In this document: positions 21,801 to 30,026 of the stretch, piece by piece
How the letters are laid out: each line of letters opens with the position of its first letter
How positions within the stretch are numbered: the first letter of the stretch is position 1
Assembly: GCF_026540895.1 (NCBI RefSeq)
Contig: NZ_JALNUR010000014.1
Location: 1-64,000, forward strand
Reading direction: 5' to 3'
DNA length: 64,000 nucleotides
Source of the DNA: Sphingomonas sp. GM_Shp_1
GTDB taxonomy: Bacteria; Pseudomonadota; Alphaproteobacteria; Sphingomonadales; Sphingomonadaceae
The notes under the pieces: model-generated
The model's database searches: none
What the model was told of the DNA's origin: nothing
Seen by the model: the letters and a program-made list of their open reading frames with translations, nothing else
Program-made: the position numbers and the translations under genes

Positions 21801-22084
21801 AGCTGCGCCTGCGGCCCATTCTGATGACCAGCCTGGCCTTTATCTTCGGCGTGTTCCCGCTGGCCATCGCCAATGGCGCGGGCGCGGGCGGCCAGAACGC
21901 CATCGGTCGCGCGGTGGTGGGCGGCATGTTCTCGGCGACGGTCCTGGCGATCTTCTTCGTGCCGATGTTCTTCGTCGTCGTCATGCGGCTGTTCGACCGC
22001 AGCAAGAACCGCAGGGCCGAGGGCGATACGCAGCCGCACGACGATGGCCGTCCCGATACGCCGCCCGTGCCGCAGGGAGTTTGA
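18896..22084 (+). CDS. RND multidrug efflux pump, HAE-1 family (AcrB/MexB-like)
   Basis: 1062 residues, the normal size for AcrB-type pumps. It starts with the conserved [19 protein letters not shown]. There are two repeats of 6 TM helices with large periplasmic loops. [16 protein letters not shown] in TM4 contains the Asp-Asp proton-relay pair. Later come [34 protein letters not shown] and [14 protein letters not shown]. Tripartite proton-driven export of hydrophobic or amphiphilic compounds from the periplasm or inner membrane. The start lies 6 bp after the adaptor stop. Confidence 0.97.
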   Translation: MSRYFIDRPIFAYVLAVLVVIAGLLSLRTLPIAQFPAIAPPAVSITATYPGADAQTLENTTTQIIEQQMKGIDHLRYFSSSSSSAGSVTITLTFEQGTDPDIAQVQVQNKLQAATPLLPQEVQRQGIIVAKATQNFLLFVGLYSENGKHDADDLADIVASRISDPLSRVTGVGDTQIFGSQYAMRIWVDPIKLNNYALTMADVTNAVTAQNAQVSAGQIGAQPAPKEQMLNATVSVSSRLTSPEQFAQIRLKSNTDGSIVRLGDVARVAIGAENYAFSAQWNGKPASGIGIKLAPGANALDTVVAVKERVNALAKEFPSDVKVIFPYDTSPFVRLSIEQVIETLVEAVVLVFLVMFLFLQNFRATLIPTIAVPVVLTGTFAVLAAFGYSINTLTLFGMVLAIGLLVDDAIVVVENVERLITTEHLSPKEAARKSMDEITGALIGIAAVLSAVFLPMAFFGGSTGVIYRQFSITIVSAMVLSVAVALILTPALCATILKPHDPNKAEGHGPLARFFRWFNDKFDRGRDRYEKGVRSTARRWGRSLIVYALIVAGMAFLFMRLPSGFLPDEDQGVMIALVQGPPGATTARTQKGLDLVRDHFLSDAGSAIRGVYTINGFSFAGQGQNSGIAFIPMKEWKDRPGAENKAQAIIGRAMGAFARYNDGLIFAVIPPAVQELGNATGFDMQLVDESGIGHDKLLAARNMLLGMASQNKSLVGVRPNALDDAPQLKVNVDQDKAGALGLDLSTVNSTIATAWGGSYVNDFIDRGRVKRVYIQADAAYRMAPEDIGKLYVRGATGTMAPFTAFSDVSWNQGPMQLTRYNGQPSMEILGQAAPGVASGAAMKAMEEMQAKLPPGTRLDWTGLSYEEQLSGGQAPALYGLSLLIVFLCLAALYESWSVPISVMLVVPLGVVGALLAAMLTGLNNDIYLQVGLITTIGVSAKNAILIVEFAEERMREGYNAFDAAIEAAKLRLRPILMTSLAFIFGVFPLAIANGAGAGGQNAIGRAVVGGMFSATVLAIFFVPMFFVVVMRLFDRSKNRRAEGDTQPHDDGRPDTPPVPQGV

Positions 22085-22087
22085 TCC

Positions 22088-23602
22088 ATGATCCGTTCCA
22101 AATCTGCCTTGGCCCTGCTGGCGGCGACGACGCTGGCCGGGTGCAATCTCGCCCCCAAATATGTCCGCCCGGTGGGCGCCGTCCCCGCGACCTTGCCCCA
22201 GGACGGCATTTATCCGGCGGCGGTGTCCGACGCGCCCGATGTGACCAAGATCGGGTGGCAGCAATTCTTCACCGACGACCGCCTGCGCCGCACCATCGCG
22301 CTGGGTCTTGAGAACAACCGCGACCTGCGCATCGCAGCGGCCAATGTGTTGCAGGCACGGGCGCAGTATCGGGTGCAGCGTGCGGATCTGGTCCCTTCGA
22401 CCACCCTGTCGGGTTCGGGAACCTATACCAACAACATCCAGGGTGCGGCGGGCGCGCTCGGCGGCGCGGCGGGCGGCGGTGCCGGGGCGGGTACCGGCAC
22501 CGGCACAGGAACCGGTGCTGGCGCCGGGGCCGGTGGCACGGGCCTGGGCGTCGGTGTGGGCTCGTCCGCGTCCAATCTGGAATTCTATTCGGTCAATGCC
22601 GGTTTCTCGGCCTTCGAACTCGATCTCTTCGGTCGCGTCCGCAACCTCAACCGCGCCGCGCTGGAACAGTATTTCGCGACCGAGGAGGCCCAGCGTTCGA
22701 CCCGCATCAGCCTGATCGCCGAGATCGCGACGGCCTGGCTGACCTATGCGTCGGACCAGGACCAGTTGCGCATTTCGCAGGAGTCGTTGAAATCCTTCGC
22801 GCAATCGCTGGAGCTGACCCGCGCGCAGTTCCGGATCGGCGTCGCCTCCGAACTCGAGGCGCGACAGGCCGAGACGACCTATCAGGGTGCGCGCAACGAC
22901 ATCGCGGTGTTGAAGACGCGGGTGGCGCAGGACAAGAACGCGCTCGACCTGCTGGTCGGCGCACCGGTGCAGGTCGATCTGCTGCCGCAAGGATTGGGCG
23001 AAAGCGGTGCGGCCTTGCCGGTGCTGCCCACCGGCCTGTCGTCCGAGATATTGCTGCGCCGCCCCGACGTGTTGCAGGCGGAGCATCAGTTGATCGCGCA
23101 GAACGCCAATATCGGCGCGGCGCGCGCGGCGATGTTCCCGCGCATCTCGTTGACCGCGACGCTGGGCACGATCAGCACCGCGCTCAGCGGCCTCTTCGCG
23201 GGTGGCAGCTTCACCTATACCGGCGCGCCGTCGGTCTCGCTGCCGCTGTTCGACGGGGGACGGCTTCGTGGCAATCTGGACGTCGCGCGTGCGCAGCAAC
23301 AGGCTGCCGTCTCGACCTATGAGAAGACCGTCCAGACGGCCTTCCGCGAGGTCGCCGACGCGCTGGCGCAACGCGGCACCATCGACGAGCAGATCGCGGC
23401 GCAGACGGCCCGCGTGGAGGCGGCGAATGTCGCGCTGAAAATCTCGGATGCGCGGTACCGGACGGGCGTCGAGTCCTTCCTGACGACGCTCGATTCCCAA
23501 CGCACCGCCTATTCGGCGCAGCAGTTGCTGGTGACCACCCGCCTCAATCGCGAGAGCAACATGGTGGAGCTGTACCGTTCGCTGGGCGGCGGGCTGAACT
23601 AG
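22088..23602 (+). CDS. Outer-membrane efflux factor lipoprotein (OprM/NodT family) with a Gly-rich insertion
   Basis: About 504 residues. Lipobox LAGC (Cys19), the YVRP motif after the anchor, and the two-repeat TolC-fold domain with WQQFFTDDRLRRTI, LLRRPDVLQAEHQLIAQNANIGAARAAMFPR-type segment (about 315-350) and RYRTGVESFLTTLDSQR. It forms the outer-membrane channel of the efflux complex. Unusual: residues about 119-160 are almost pure Gly/Ala/Thr (GAGAGTGTGTGTGAGAGAGG and flanks), encoded at about 22442-22567 in the extracellular-loop region of the first repeat. Three bases separate it from the pump gene. Confidence 0.95.
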   Translation: MIRSKSALALLAATTLAGCNLAPKYVRPVGAVPATLPQDGIYPAAVSDAPDVTKIGWQQFFTDDRLRRTIALGLENNRDLRIAAANVLQARAQYRVQRADLVPSTTLSGSGTYTNNIQGAAGALGGAAGGGAGAGTGTGTGTGAGAGAGGTGLGVGVGSSASNLEFYSVNAGFSAFELDLFGRVRNLNRAALEQYFATEEAQRSTRISLIAEIATAWLTYASDQDQLRISQESLKSFAQSLELTRAQFRIGVASELEARQAETTYQGARNDIAVLKTRVAQDKNALDLLVGAPVQVDLLPQGLGESGAALPVLPTGLSSEILLRRPDVLQAEHQLIAQNANIGAARAAMFPRISLTATLGTISTALSGLFAGGSFTYTGAPSVSLPLFDGGRLRGNLDVARAQQQAAVSTYEKTVQTAFREVADALAQRGTIDEQIAAQTARVEAANVALKISDARYRTGVESFLTTLDSQRTAYSAQQLLVTTRLNRESNMVELYRSLGGGLN

Positions 23603-23607
23603 CCGAT

Positions 23608-24243
23608 ATGGGCGATATCCTGGTTTCGCCTCCGGGCGGTCGCGATCCCGTCCCACGGTCGCGCGGCCGCCCCAGCGTCGAGCGCGCGGCGGAGATCGGC
23701 CATCTGGTCGTCGAAGCCGCGATCATCGCCTTTGTCGAGCAGGGCCTGGACATTTCCATCGACCAGATCGCCCAGTCGGTCGGGGTAAGCAAGCAGGCGG
23801 TCTATCGGCGCTGGTCCAGCAAGATATCGCTGCTGATGGACGTGATGGACCGGGTCATGGAGACGGTCCATTTCCGTCTGGCCGACGGTCTGCCCCGACA
23901 TCCCGTGCTCGCCCTGAAGGAATTGTCCTGGCGCATGTGCCGGCCGGATGGGGGCGTGCGCGAGCGGAGCGTCACCATCCTGATGTCCGAGGCGCTGAAC
24001 GACAAATCCATGCACCAGTGGTTCGCCCTGTGGCGCAAGGCGCATTTCGATTTCTATCGGGCATTCGTCCTGACCGCCGCAAGGTCGGTGGGCCGGGAGG
24101 AACAGGCGATGGTCATCGCCCGGATATTGCTGGATATGGTCGAGGGGGTCAGCCGAGCGACCTATTGGGAAAATCTGTCCGACGCGGACTGTGCGGCGCT
24201 GTTTTCGCAAAAATGGGATCGGATGACGCCGATGCTGCGCTGA
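23608..24243 (+). CDS. Second TetR/AcrR-family regulator, co-transcribed with the efflux operon
   Basis: 211 residues. A flexible N-terminus (RSRGRPSVERAAE, the typical GRP lead-in) is followed by a TetR HTH: SIDQIAQSVGVSKQAVYRRW. The C-terminal half resembles the TetR_C_11-type ligand domain (MSEALNDKSMHQWFALWR). It begins 5 bp after the outer-membrane-factor stop, so it is almost surely in the same transcript. Whether it acts on this operon or elsewhere cannot be told. An intrinsic terminator follows. Confidence 0.88.
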   Translation: MGDILVSPPGGRDPVPRSRGRPSVERAAEIGHLVVEAAIIAFVEQGLDISIDQIAQSVGVSKQAVYRRWSSKISLLMDVMDRVMETVHFRLADGLPRHPVLALKELSWRMCRPDGGVRERSVTILMSEALNDKSMHQWFALWRKAHFDFYRAFVLTAARSVGREEQAMVIARILLDMVEGVSRATYWENLSDADCAALFSQKWDRMTPMLR

Positions 24244-24275
24244 CCGGCGATCGCGCCGCGTCAGGCTCGATCGAG

Positions 24276-24313
24276 GAAAGGCCGCCCCGTCAAGGGAGCG
24301 GCCTTTCGCTTTT
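24276..24313 (+). terminator. Intrinsic terminator of the RND-TetR operon
   Basis: GAAAGGCCGC (24276-24285) pairs with GCGGCCTTTC (24298-24307), followed by GCTTTTC. It lies 33 bp after the TetR stop and may also serve the convergent small gene at 24351. Confidence 0.75.
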
Positions 24314-24350
24314 CGATGGGCGGGTCATGGCCCGCGAGATGGCGCGACGA

Positions 24351-24563
24351 TCAGCTCGGATGGGCGGCGCTGACCATGGCGGCTTCATCCTCCTCGGTCG
24401 GGATCGACGCATCGAGCCCGTCCGCCGACGATGCGGGATCGCCCTGGGCCAATGCCATCTGCTCATAGGCGATCTCCAGATCCTGCACCCCCGAGCCGGT
24501 CGGCTGGATGGGGAGATCGGCAAAGCTGGCGGGCTCTTCTGTCGCAACGGTTTTTTCAGGCAC
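24351..24563 (-). CDS. Small acidic protein of unknown function, GTG start
   Basis: 70 residues. The start is GTG at 24563, with the near-ideal site AGGAAGGAGAACGAC directly upstream, which is the main reason to call it real. The sequence is acidic and rich in Ala, Glu and Asp (FADLPIQPTGSGVQDLEIAY, then PTEEDEAAM) with no Cys, signal peptide or membrane segment. It lies 142 bp downstream of the TonB receptor stop on the same strand, so it could be read-through or independently transcribed. No family recognised. It might be a short regulator or a precursor peptide, but nothing in the sequence shows which. Confidence 0.6.
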   Translation of the reverse strand: MPEKTVATEEPASFADLPIQPTGSGVQDLEIAYEQMALAQGDPASSADGLDASIPTEEDEAAMVSAAHPS

Positions 24564-24705
24564 GTCGTTCTCCTTCCTAAGCGGAATGAACGCGCGGCCC
24601 GCGATTTCGACCCAGACCGATCGTGTCGCTGGGCGGCCGGATCAGCCCGCATCACCGTCAGAGGAAGGGAGCGGGGTGATCGGTCCACCCCGCCCCGGTC
24701 ACGCA

Positions 24706-27537
24706 TCAGAAGGAGAAACGGACGCCCGCATCATAGCGCGGCCCGAAATTCTGATAGCGCAGCAACTGGTTGTCGAACCGCCCGGTCGCGAAATACTTTG
24801 CGTTGAACAGGTTCGTCCCCTCGACGAAGACCTGGGCGAAGGGGGTGACGTTCACCGCCACGCTGCCGTCGAACTGGCCGTAATCGCGCACGAACACCGG
24901 CTCGTTGCCCGGACCGCCCGCGAGCTGCTGAAGGAAGCGTTCGCGCCGGTTATAGGCGATGCGCGCCGACACGCCGAACTTCTCGTAGAACAGGGTCGCG
25001 TTCTGCGAATTGCCGATGCCCTCCGCCGCGAAGGACTGACCGATCTGGCTGACGTCGAATTCGCGGTTGGTCGAGACGAAGGTCGCGTTGGCCTGTACGC
25101 CGAAGCCGCTGAGCACGCCGGGCAGCCAGTCGAGCGTATGGACCAGGTTCAACTCCAGCCCCTTGATCTTCAGCGACTGGGCGTTGCGCGGACGGCGCAC
25201 GCTGAACTTGGCGGTGTTGGGCCCGACGATCAGCCCGCCGACCGGCAGGTTGCCCGCATTGGCGATGGTGAACAATTCCTCGCCGAAGGTCTGGACGATG
25301 AAGTCGTCCACCGTCTTGTGGAACACCGCCGCCGAGAGGGTGGTGGTGGGCGTGGGATACCATTCCAGCGACAGGTCGAAATTGGTCGCGCGATACGGCT
25401 TCAGGTCGGGATTGCCGCCGGTCGCGGTCAGCGTCGCGGGGCGCAGCGTCCCGATGTCCAGGCTGGGCGCCAGATCGCCGATCGCGGGGCGGGTCAGCGT
25501 CTTGTAGGCGGCGAAACGCGCCTGGAGCTTGGTCGTCAGGTTCAGTTTCGCGTTCAGGTTGGGCAGGAAGTTGCTGTAGGACGAACGCTTGTTGACCGAC
25601 ACCGCCGCGCGGTTGTTGGCGAAGACGCCGGTATAGGTGGTCGGATCGCCCGCCACGGGAAGCAGGTCGGTCAGCTGCAACTGCTGCCCGGACGAGACCA
25701 GCTCGGTATATTCATAGCGTCCGCCGATATTGATGAACCAGGGGAGCCCCGCGACCGTGCCTTCCAGGTCCATATCGGCATAGCTGGCGAAGACCTTTTC
25801 ACGGACCCGTGCCGAGGGCTGCTCGGTCACCGCATAGCCGTTGGTCCGCGCGAAGATCGCGGCGGTCGTCCCCACCGGCTGGCCGCGCGCCAGGTCGAGC
25901 GCGGTGGTCGCCGCCGGGCTGGTCAGATAGTTGAAATAGGCCTGCGGGTCATAGGTCAGGAAGGTGGTCGGCACGCTGCCGCCCTTCTGCCCCAGCGAAC
26001 CGAGGGTGAAGGGCGAGAGGAGCGACGGATCGGCCAGCGTCGGGTAACCGCAATAGAGGCAGCCGATATTCGGGTCCGACGAGAAGGGCACGTTGCTCTT
26101 GTCGCGCGATGTGCCGGTAAGGCCGAAGCGGAGCGCCGAGACGATGTTCCAGCCCGGCTTCCATTCGGTGTTCCAGCGATATTCCTGGACCTTCTCGGTC
26201 ACGTCGTTGCCGCTGCGCCCGGCGATATGGGTGCGGCCCAGCGCCGGGTTGGTCAGCACGCCATTGTCATAGCCGGAGGTGGAGGGGATGCCGTTCCCTT
26301 CCGCCGCGCTGAACGAATATTGGGTCGGCACGCCGATGACGGTGAAATAGGATTTGCCGCCGCCCGCATTCTTGGCCTGCGAATAGGTGGCGTCGAAGAC
26401 CATGCGCACCGTATCGGCGGGCCGCCATTCGGCGTTGAACCCGGCCTCATAGGTCGTCGTCTCGCGCACCCCGCCGGAGGCGATGAAGTCGGCATTGCCG
26501 TTGGTGGTCAGCGAGGTGACGCTGCGGTTCGAATCGATCTGCGCGGCGGTATAGCTGGTCGGCTCGAACCAGCTGCCCAGGCCCCGCGTGGTCGTGTCGC
26601 TCTTGAACCGGTTGTAGAGGCCGTCGACGGTGAAGGTCAGCTCGTCGGTCGGCGCATATTGCGCGACCAGCGTCGCGCCCAGGCGGGTGCGATCGTCGCG
26701 CGTCTCGTTCACGTCCTGGTTACGCGGCGCATAGACATTGGTGTAGAGCGGCGCGCTGTTCGGGCCGACCGAGGTGCCGGGGATATAACCATCGGTGCTG
26801 ATCGCCCGGATCGAGGCGATACGCTTCTGATAGGACAGCGAGGCGAGCAGGCCCAGCTTTCCGTCGGCAAAGGTGTCGCTGAGCAGGCCGAAGAGCTGCG
26901 GCGTGAATTTCTTGCTGTTGCCTTCGTACAGCGCCTTGCCGGTGAAGACGCCCTTGAACTCCTTGAGCGCGAGCGGGCGGGGCGTCTGGACGTTGATCGT
27001 CGCGCCGATACCGCCGCCCTGAAGCGGGGCCTGCGAACTCTTATAGACCTGCGCGCCGCTGATCAGCTCGGCGGGGATCAGGTCGAAGGAGAAGGCGCGG
27101 TTGTAATTGTCGGACGCGAAGCTGCGCCCATTGAACAGCACCGTGTTGAACGCGGGGCCGAGGCCGCGCACGCTGACCGAGGCGCCTTCGCCATTGCTGC
27201 GGTCGATCGCGACGCCGGGGATGCGCTGGAGCGATTCGGCGACGTTGGCGTCGGGGAATTTGCCCAGGTCTTCGGAGGAGATCGCGTCGAGGATACCGGC
27301 GGCGTCGCGCTTGATCGCGGCGGCGGATTCGATGCTGCGACGGATGCCGGTGACGATGATGTCGCCCGACGTGCCGTCCGCCTCGCTCTGGCTGGGCAGG
27401 GTGGCGGTCTGGTCGGCCGGCGGAGTCTGCGTCTGGGCCAGGGCCGGCGTGGCGGTGATAAGTGCGACAAGTGCGGTGGACAATCCGGCACGGCCGAGCA
27501 AACGGCCACGAATGGTTGTTGCAGCGACTTGAGTCAT
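24706..27537 (-). CDS. TonB-dependent receptor associated with a flavin-dependent halogenase
   Basis: 943 residues. Signal peptide ends at TPALAQ. A plug domain starts at GDIIVTGIRRSIESA and contains NVAESLQRIPGVAIDR and VRGLGPAFNTVLFNGR. A long beta-barrel ends in FGPRYDAGVRFSF with the terminal Phe needed for BAM insertion. Plug features are those of the large sphingomonad/Caulobacter carbohydrate-type TonB receptors rather than siderophore receptors. It is divergent (136-bp gap) from the halogenase-SapC operon. TonB receptor, tryptophan-halogenase-like and SapC genes are a recurring neighbourhood in Sphingomonas and Caulobacter; the substrate is usually unknown. The ATG at 27537 is clear. 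Confidence 0.93.
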   Translation of the reverse strand: MTQVAATTIRGRLLGRAGLSTALVALITATPALAQTQTPPADQTATLPSQSEADGTSGDIIVTGIRRSIESAAAIKRDAAGILDAISSEDLGKFPDANVAESLQRIPGVAIDRSNGEGASVSVRGLGPAFNTVLFNGRSFASDNYNRAFSFDLIPAELISGAQVYKSSQAPLQGGGIGATINVQTPRPLALKEFKGVFTGKALYEGNSKKFTPQLFGLLSDTFADGKLGLLASLSYQKRIASIRAISTDGYIPGTSVGPNSAPLYTNVYAPRNQDVNETRDDRTRLGATLVAQYAPTDELTFTVDGLYNRFKSDTTTRGLGSWFEPTSYTAAQIDSNRSVTSLTTNGNADFIASGGVRETTTYEAGFNAEWRPADTVRMVFDATYSQAKNAGGGKSYFTVIGVPTQYSFSAAEGNGIPSTSGYDNGVLTNPALGRTHIAGRSGNDVTEKVQEYRWNTEWKPGWNIVSALRFGLTGTSRDKSNVPFSSDPNIGCLYCGYPTLADPSLLSPFTLGSLGQKGGSVPTTFLTYDPQAYFNYLTSPAATTALDLARGQPVGTTAAIFARTNGYAVTEQPSARVREKVFASYADMDLEGTVAGLPWFINIGGRYEYTELVSSGQQLQLTDLLPVAGDPTTYTGVFANNRAAVSVNKRSSYSNFLPNLNAKLNLTTKLQARFAAYKTLTRPAIGDLAPSLDIGTLRPATLTATGGNPDLKPYRATNFDLSLEWYPTPTTTLSAAVFHKTVDDFIVQTFGEELFTIANAGNLPVGGLIVGPNTAKFSVRRPRNAQSLKIKGLELNLVHTLDWLPGVLSGFGVQANATFVSTNREFDVSQIGQSFAAEGIGNSQNATLFYEKFGVSARIAYNRRERFLQQLAGGPGNEPVFVRDYGQFDGSVAVNVTPFAQVFVEGTNLFNAKYFATGRFDNQLLRYQNFGPRYDAGVRFSF

Positions 27538-27673
27538 ATCTCTCCCCTATGTCAGTCTCGATTTCAGCCTCGGCCGGGCTGCTTGATCGGCGTTTGTTAT
27601 GCGCTATGTCTGACAAATTCAAATGAAAACGATGCTGCTGTAGATCACCGTGCGGCAATTGGAGGGGAAAGCG

Positions 27674-29242
27674 ATGACGGATCGAGCGGCGGCGGGGGAT
27701 CGGCCCGTGCGACGGGTGGTCGTGGTGGGCGGCGGCTCGGCGGGATGGATCGCGGCCTGTCGCCTGGCCGCCGGCGCGCGGCGGACCGGCGGCGACGTCG
27801 CGGTCACCCTGGTCGAATCGAGGAACGTGCCGACGATCGGCGTGGGCGAGGGGACCTGGCCGACGATGCGCAACACGCTGGCGAAGATCGGCATCACCGA
27901 AACCGACTTCATCCGCTCCTGCGACGCGGCGTTCAAACAGGGCGCGCGCTTCGTCGGCTGGACCGACGGGACGCCCGGCGATGCCTATTACCACCCGCTC
28001 AATCCGCCCGCCGGGGCGACCGAGATCGACATGGCTCCGCACTGGCTGCACGGGCGCGAGGCAGGGGCGGGCGACTTCGCCGATTGGGTCGATTACCAGG
28101 CGATGCTGTGCGACGCGGGGCTGGCGCCCAAGAGCATCGTGATGTCCGAATATGCGGGCCACGCCAATTATGCCTATCATCTGGACGCGGGCAAGTTCGC
28201 GACCCTGCTGCGCCATCACGGTGTCGGCGTGCTGGGGGTGGAGCATGTGCTGGGCGACGTGGCGACGCCCCGGATGACCGACCATGGCGATATCGCCGCG
28301 CTGGAACTGGCGGATGGCCGCGTGGTGGAGGGGGATTTCTTCGTCGATTGCACGGGCTTCGCCGCGCTGCTGATCGGGGACGTTTACGAGGTGCCATTCC
28401 GGCGCTGTGGCGATGTGCTGTTCGCCGACCGGGCGATGGCGTTGCAGCTTCCCTACGAATCCGAGGACGACGCCATCACCTGCCACACCGTGGCGACGGC
28501 GCAGGATGCGGGCTGGATCTGGGACATCGGGCTGTGGACGCGGCGCGGGATCGGCCATGTCTATAGCAGCGCGCATATCAGCGACGATGCGGCGGAGGCG
28601 GCGCTGCGCCGTTATGCCGGGCCGGGGGCCGACGCGCTGAACGTTCGCCGGATCACCATCGATGCCGGGCACCGGACCCGCTTCTGGCAGAACAACTGCG
28701 TCGCGGTGGGGCTGTCCGCCGGGTTCATCGAGCCGCTGGAGGCGTCCGCCCTGATGCTGATCGAGACGTCGATGGACGCGATCGCCGACCGCCTGCCGCG
28801 TACCCGCGCCGCGATGGATGTGATGGCGCGGAAGTTCAACGCGACCTTCACCCATCACTGGATGCGGATCATCGAGTTCCTGAAGCTGCATTATGTCCTC
28901 ACCCGGCGGACCGATACGGAATTCTGGCGCGACAATGTCGCCGCCGCCTCCATCCCGGACGGCCTGCGCGAGCGGCTGGAGCTTTGGCGGCACCATTCGC
29001 CCGGCCCGCAGGACTTCGACCATGCGCGCGAGGTGTTCTCCTGGCCCAGCTATCAGTACATCCTGCACGGCATGGGCTTTGCCAGCGCCTATCCCCGGGT
29101 CGATCCGGCCTCGCCCGATGCGGCGACGGCGCAGCGTTTCGCGGCACGTAACGCGCGGGCCAAGGACGAACTGCGCGCACGGGCCCCGCGCCACCGCGAT
29201 GTGTTGCGCGCGATCCGCGAACATGGTCTGCAACGGGTATGA
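27674..29242 (+). CDS. Flavin-dependent tryptophan halogenase-like protein
   Basis: About 522 residues. N-terminal FAD-binding GxGxxG (VVVGGGSAGW), and IGVGEGTWPTM, the halogenase signature just before the catalytic region. The Lys in AAFKQGARFVGW aligns with the catalytic Lys of PrnA-type enzymes. The flavin-halogenase motif WxWxIP is present as WIWDIG, with Gly in place of Pro. GFIEPLEASAL holds the conserved Glu/Ser region. ATG at 27674 after GGAGGGGAAAG. Overlaps the SapC gene by ATGA, forming an operon. Enzymatic halogenation in such TonB-linked copies is unproven; the name records the fold and family. Confidence 0.88.
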   Translation: MTDRAAAGDRPVRRVVVVGGGSAGWIAACRLAAGARRTGGDVAVTLVESRNVPTIGVGEGTWPTMRNTLAKIGITETDFIRSCDAAFKQGARFVGWTDGTPGDAYYHPLNPPAGATEIDMAPHWLHGREAGAGDFADWVDYQAMLCDAGLAPKSIVMSEYAGHANYAYHLDAGKFATLLRHHGVGVLGVEHVLGDVATPRMTDHGDIAALELADGRVVEGDFFVDCTGFAALLIGDVYEVPFRRCGDVLFADRAMALQLPYESEDDAITCHTVATAQDAGWIWDIGLWTRRGIGHVYSSAHISDDAAEAALRRYAGPGADALNVRRITIDAGHRTRFWQNNCVAVGLSAGFIEPLEASALMLIETSMDAIADRLPRTRAAMDVMARKFNATFTHHWMRIIEFLKLHYVLTRRTDTEFWRDNVAAASIPDGLRERLELWRHHSPGPQDFDHAREVFSWPSYQYILHGMGFASAYPRVDPASPDAATAQRFAARNARAKDELRARAPRHRDVLRAIREHGLQRV

Positions 29243-29949
29243 CCGGCCCCGTCCCGCTTTGCCCGACCGCGCACGGTGCGCTGCGTTATGACCGTCATGC
29301 GGCGGGGGCGACGCGGCGCTTCGTGCGCATCGGCCTGTCCGAACTCGCCTTCGCCGCCGCCGACATGTCGCTCTGCCTGGCCAAAGACGGGCAGACCGGG
29401 CGGTTCAACCTGATCGCGCTGATGGCGCTGGTCGAGCCCGCCAATCTGTTCGTCTTCGGCGGCGGGTTCCAGGCGACCTATGTCCCGCGCGCGGCGCTGC
29501 TCGGCGGGTTCCGGCTGCATGATGGCGGGGTGGAGGGGCTCGCGATCGACCCTGCCGATCCGACAATCGGCGAAACGGGCGAGCCGCTGTTCGCGCAGGG
29601 CGCGCCCACGCCGTTGCCGGGCCGTGTCCGCACCGCGCTGACCGAGGTGATCGCCGATATGCAGGCGGCGCAGGCACTGGTCGACCGCTATGCCGCGCTG
29701 CGGTTGATCCGGCCCTTGCCGCTGTCGCTGGAATTGGCGGGCGGTGGGGAGCATGATCTGGCCGGGCTGTACACCATCGACGAGGCGGCGATGCAGGCCT
29801 TGCCCGACGCCGCGCTGATCGCGCTTCACCGCGCCGACGCGCTTGCCCCGGCGGCGGTGATGGCCGCGTCGCTGGCGCAGACCGAGCGATTGCGCCAGTT
29901 GCACAATGCCCGCTTCACCCCGGCCATCGACCGGGTGACGTTGGGCTGA
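29239..29949 (+). CDS. SapC-family protein
   Basis: 236 residues. SapC-like features: an N-terminal LAFAAADMSLCLAKDGQTGR region (domain start about 35), FGGGFQATYVPRAALLGGF, then a helical tail. The SapC family was named from a surface-protein secretion locus, but its biochemical role is unknown. It is commonly linked to TonB-dependent receptors and halogenases, as here. The start overlaps the halogenase stop. It is more divergent than the second SapC at 56805 and has lost the typical N-terminal start of that protein. Confidence 0.75.
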   Translation: MTGPVPLCPTAHGALRYDRHAAGATRRFVRIGLSELAFAAADMSLCLAKDGQTGRFNLIALMALVEPANLFVFGGGFQATYVPRAALLGGFRLHDGGVEGLAIDPADPTIGETGEPLFAQGAPTPLPGRVRTALTEVIADMQAAQALVDRYAALRLIRPLPLSLELAGGGEHDLAGLYTIDEAAMQALPDAALIALHRADALAPAAVMAASLAQTERLRQLHNARFTPAIDRVTLG

Positions 29950-30026
29950 TGCGCAGCCGGGATCGGGGAGGCGGACGGCGGCCTCCGGCTGGTTTTCGAT
30001 GGCGATCCGAGTGTAGAGGACGGCAT

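Noticed and set aside
18899..23656. 1585-codon open frame on the minus strand across the RND operon
   Set aside because: Antisense shadow of high-GC genes; rich in Arg/His/Gly with no domain, while the plus strand encodes clear efflux proteins.
24351..24563. Idea that the small ORF is a RiPP precursor
   Set aside because: No Cys, no clear leader/core split and no modifying enzymes nearby; the halogenase is not known to act with such a peptide.
24508..28566. 1352-codon plus-strand frame opposite the TonB receptor
   Set aside because: Antisense of a clear receptor; composition is shadow-like.
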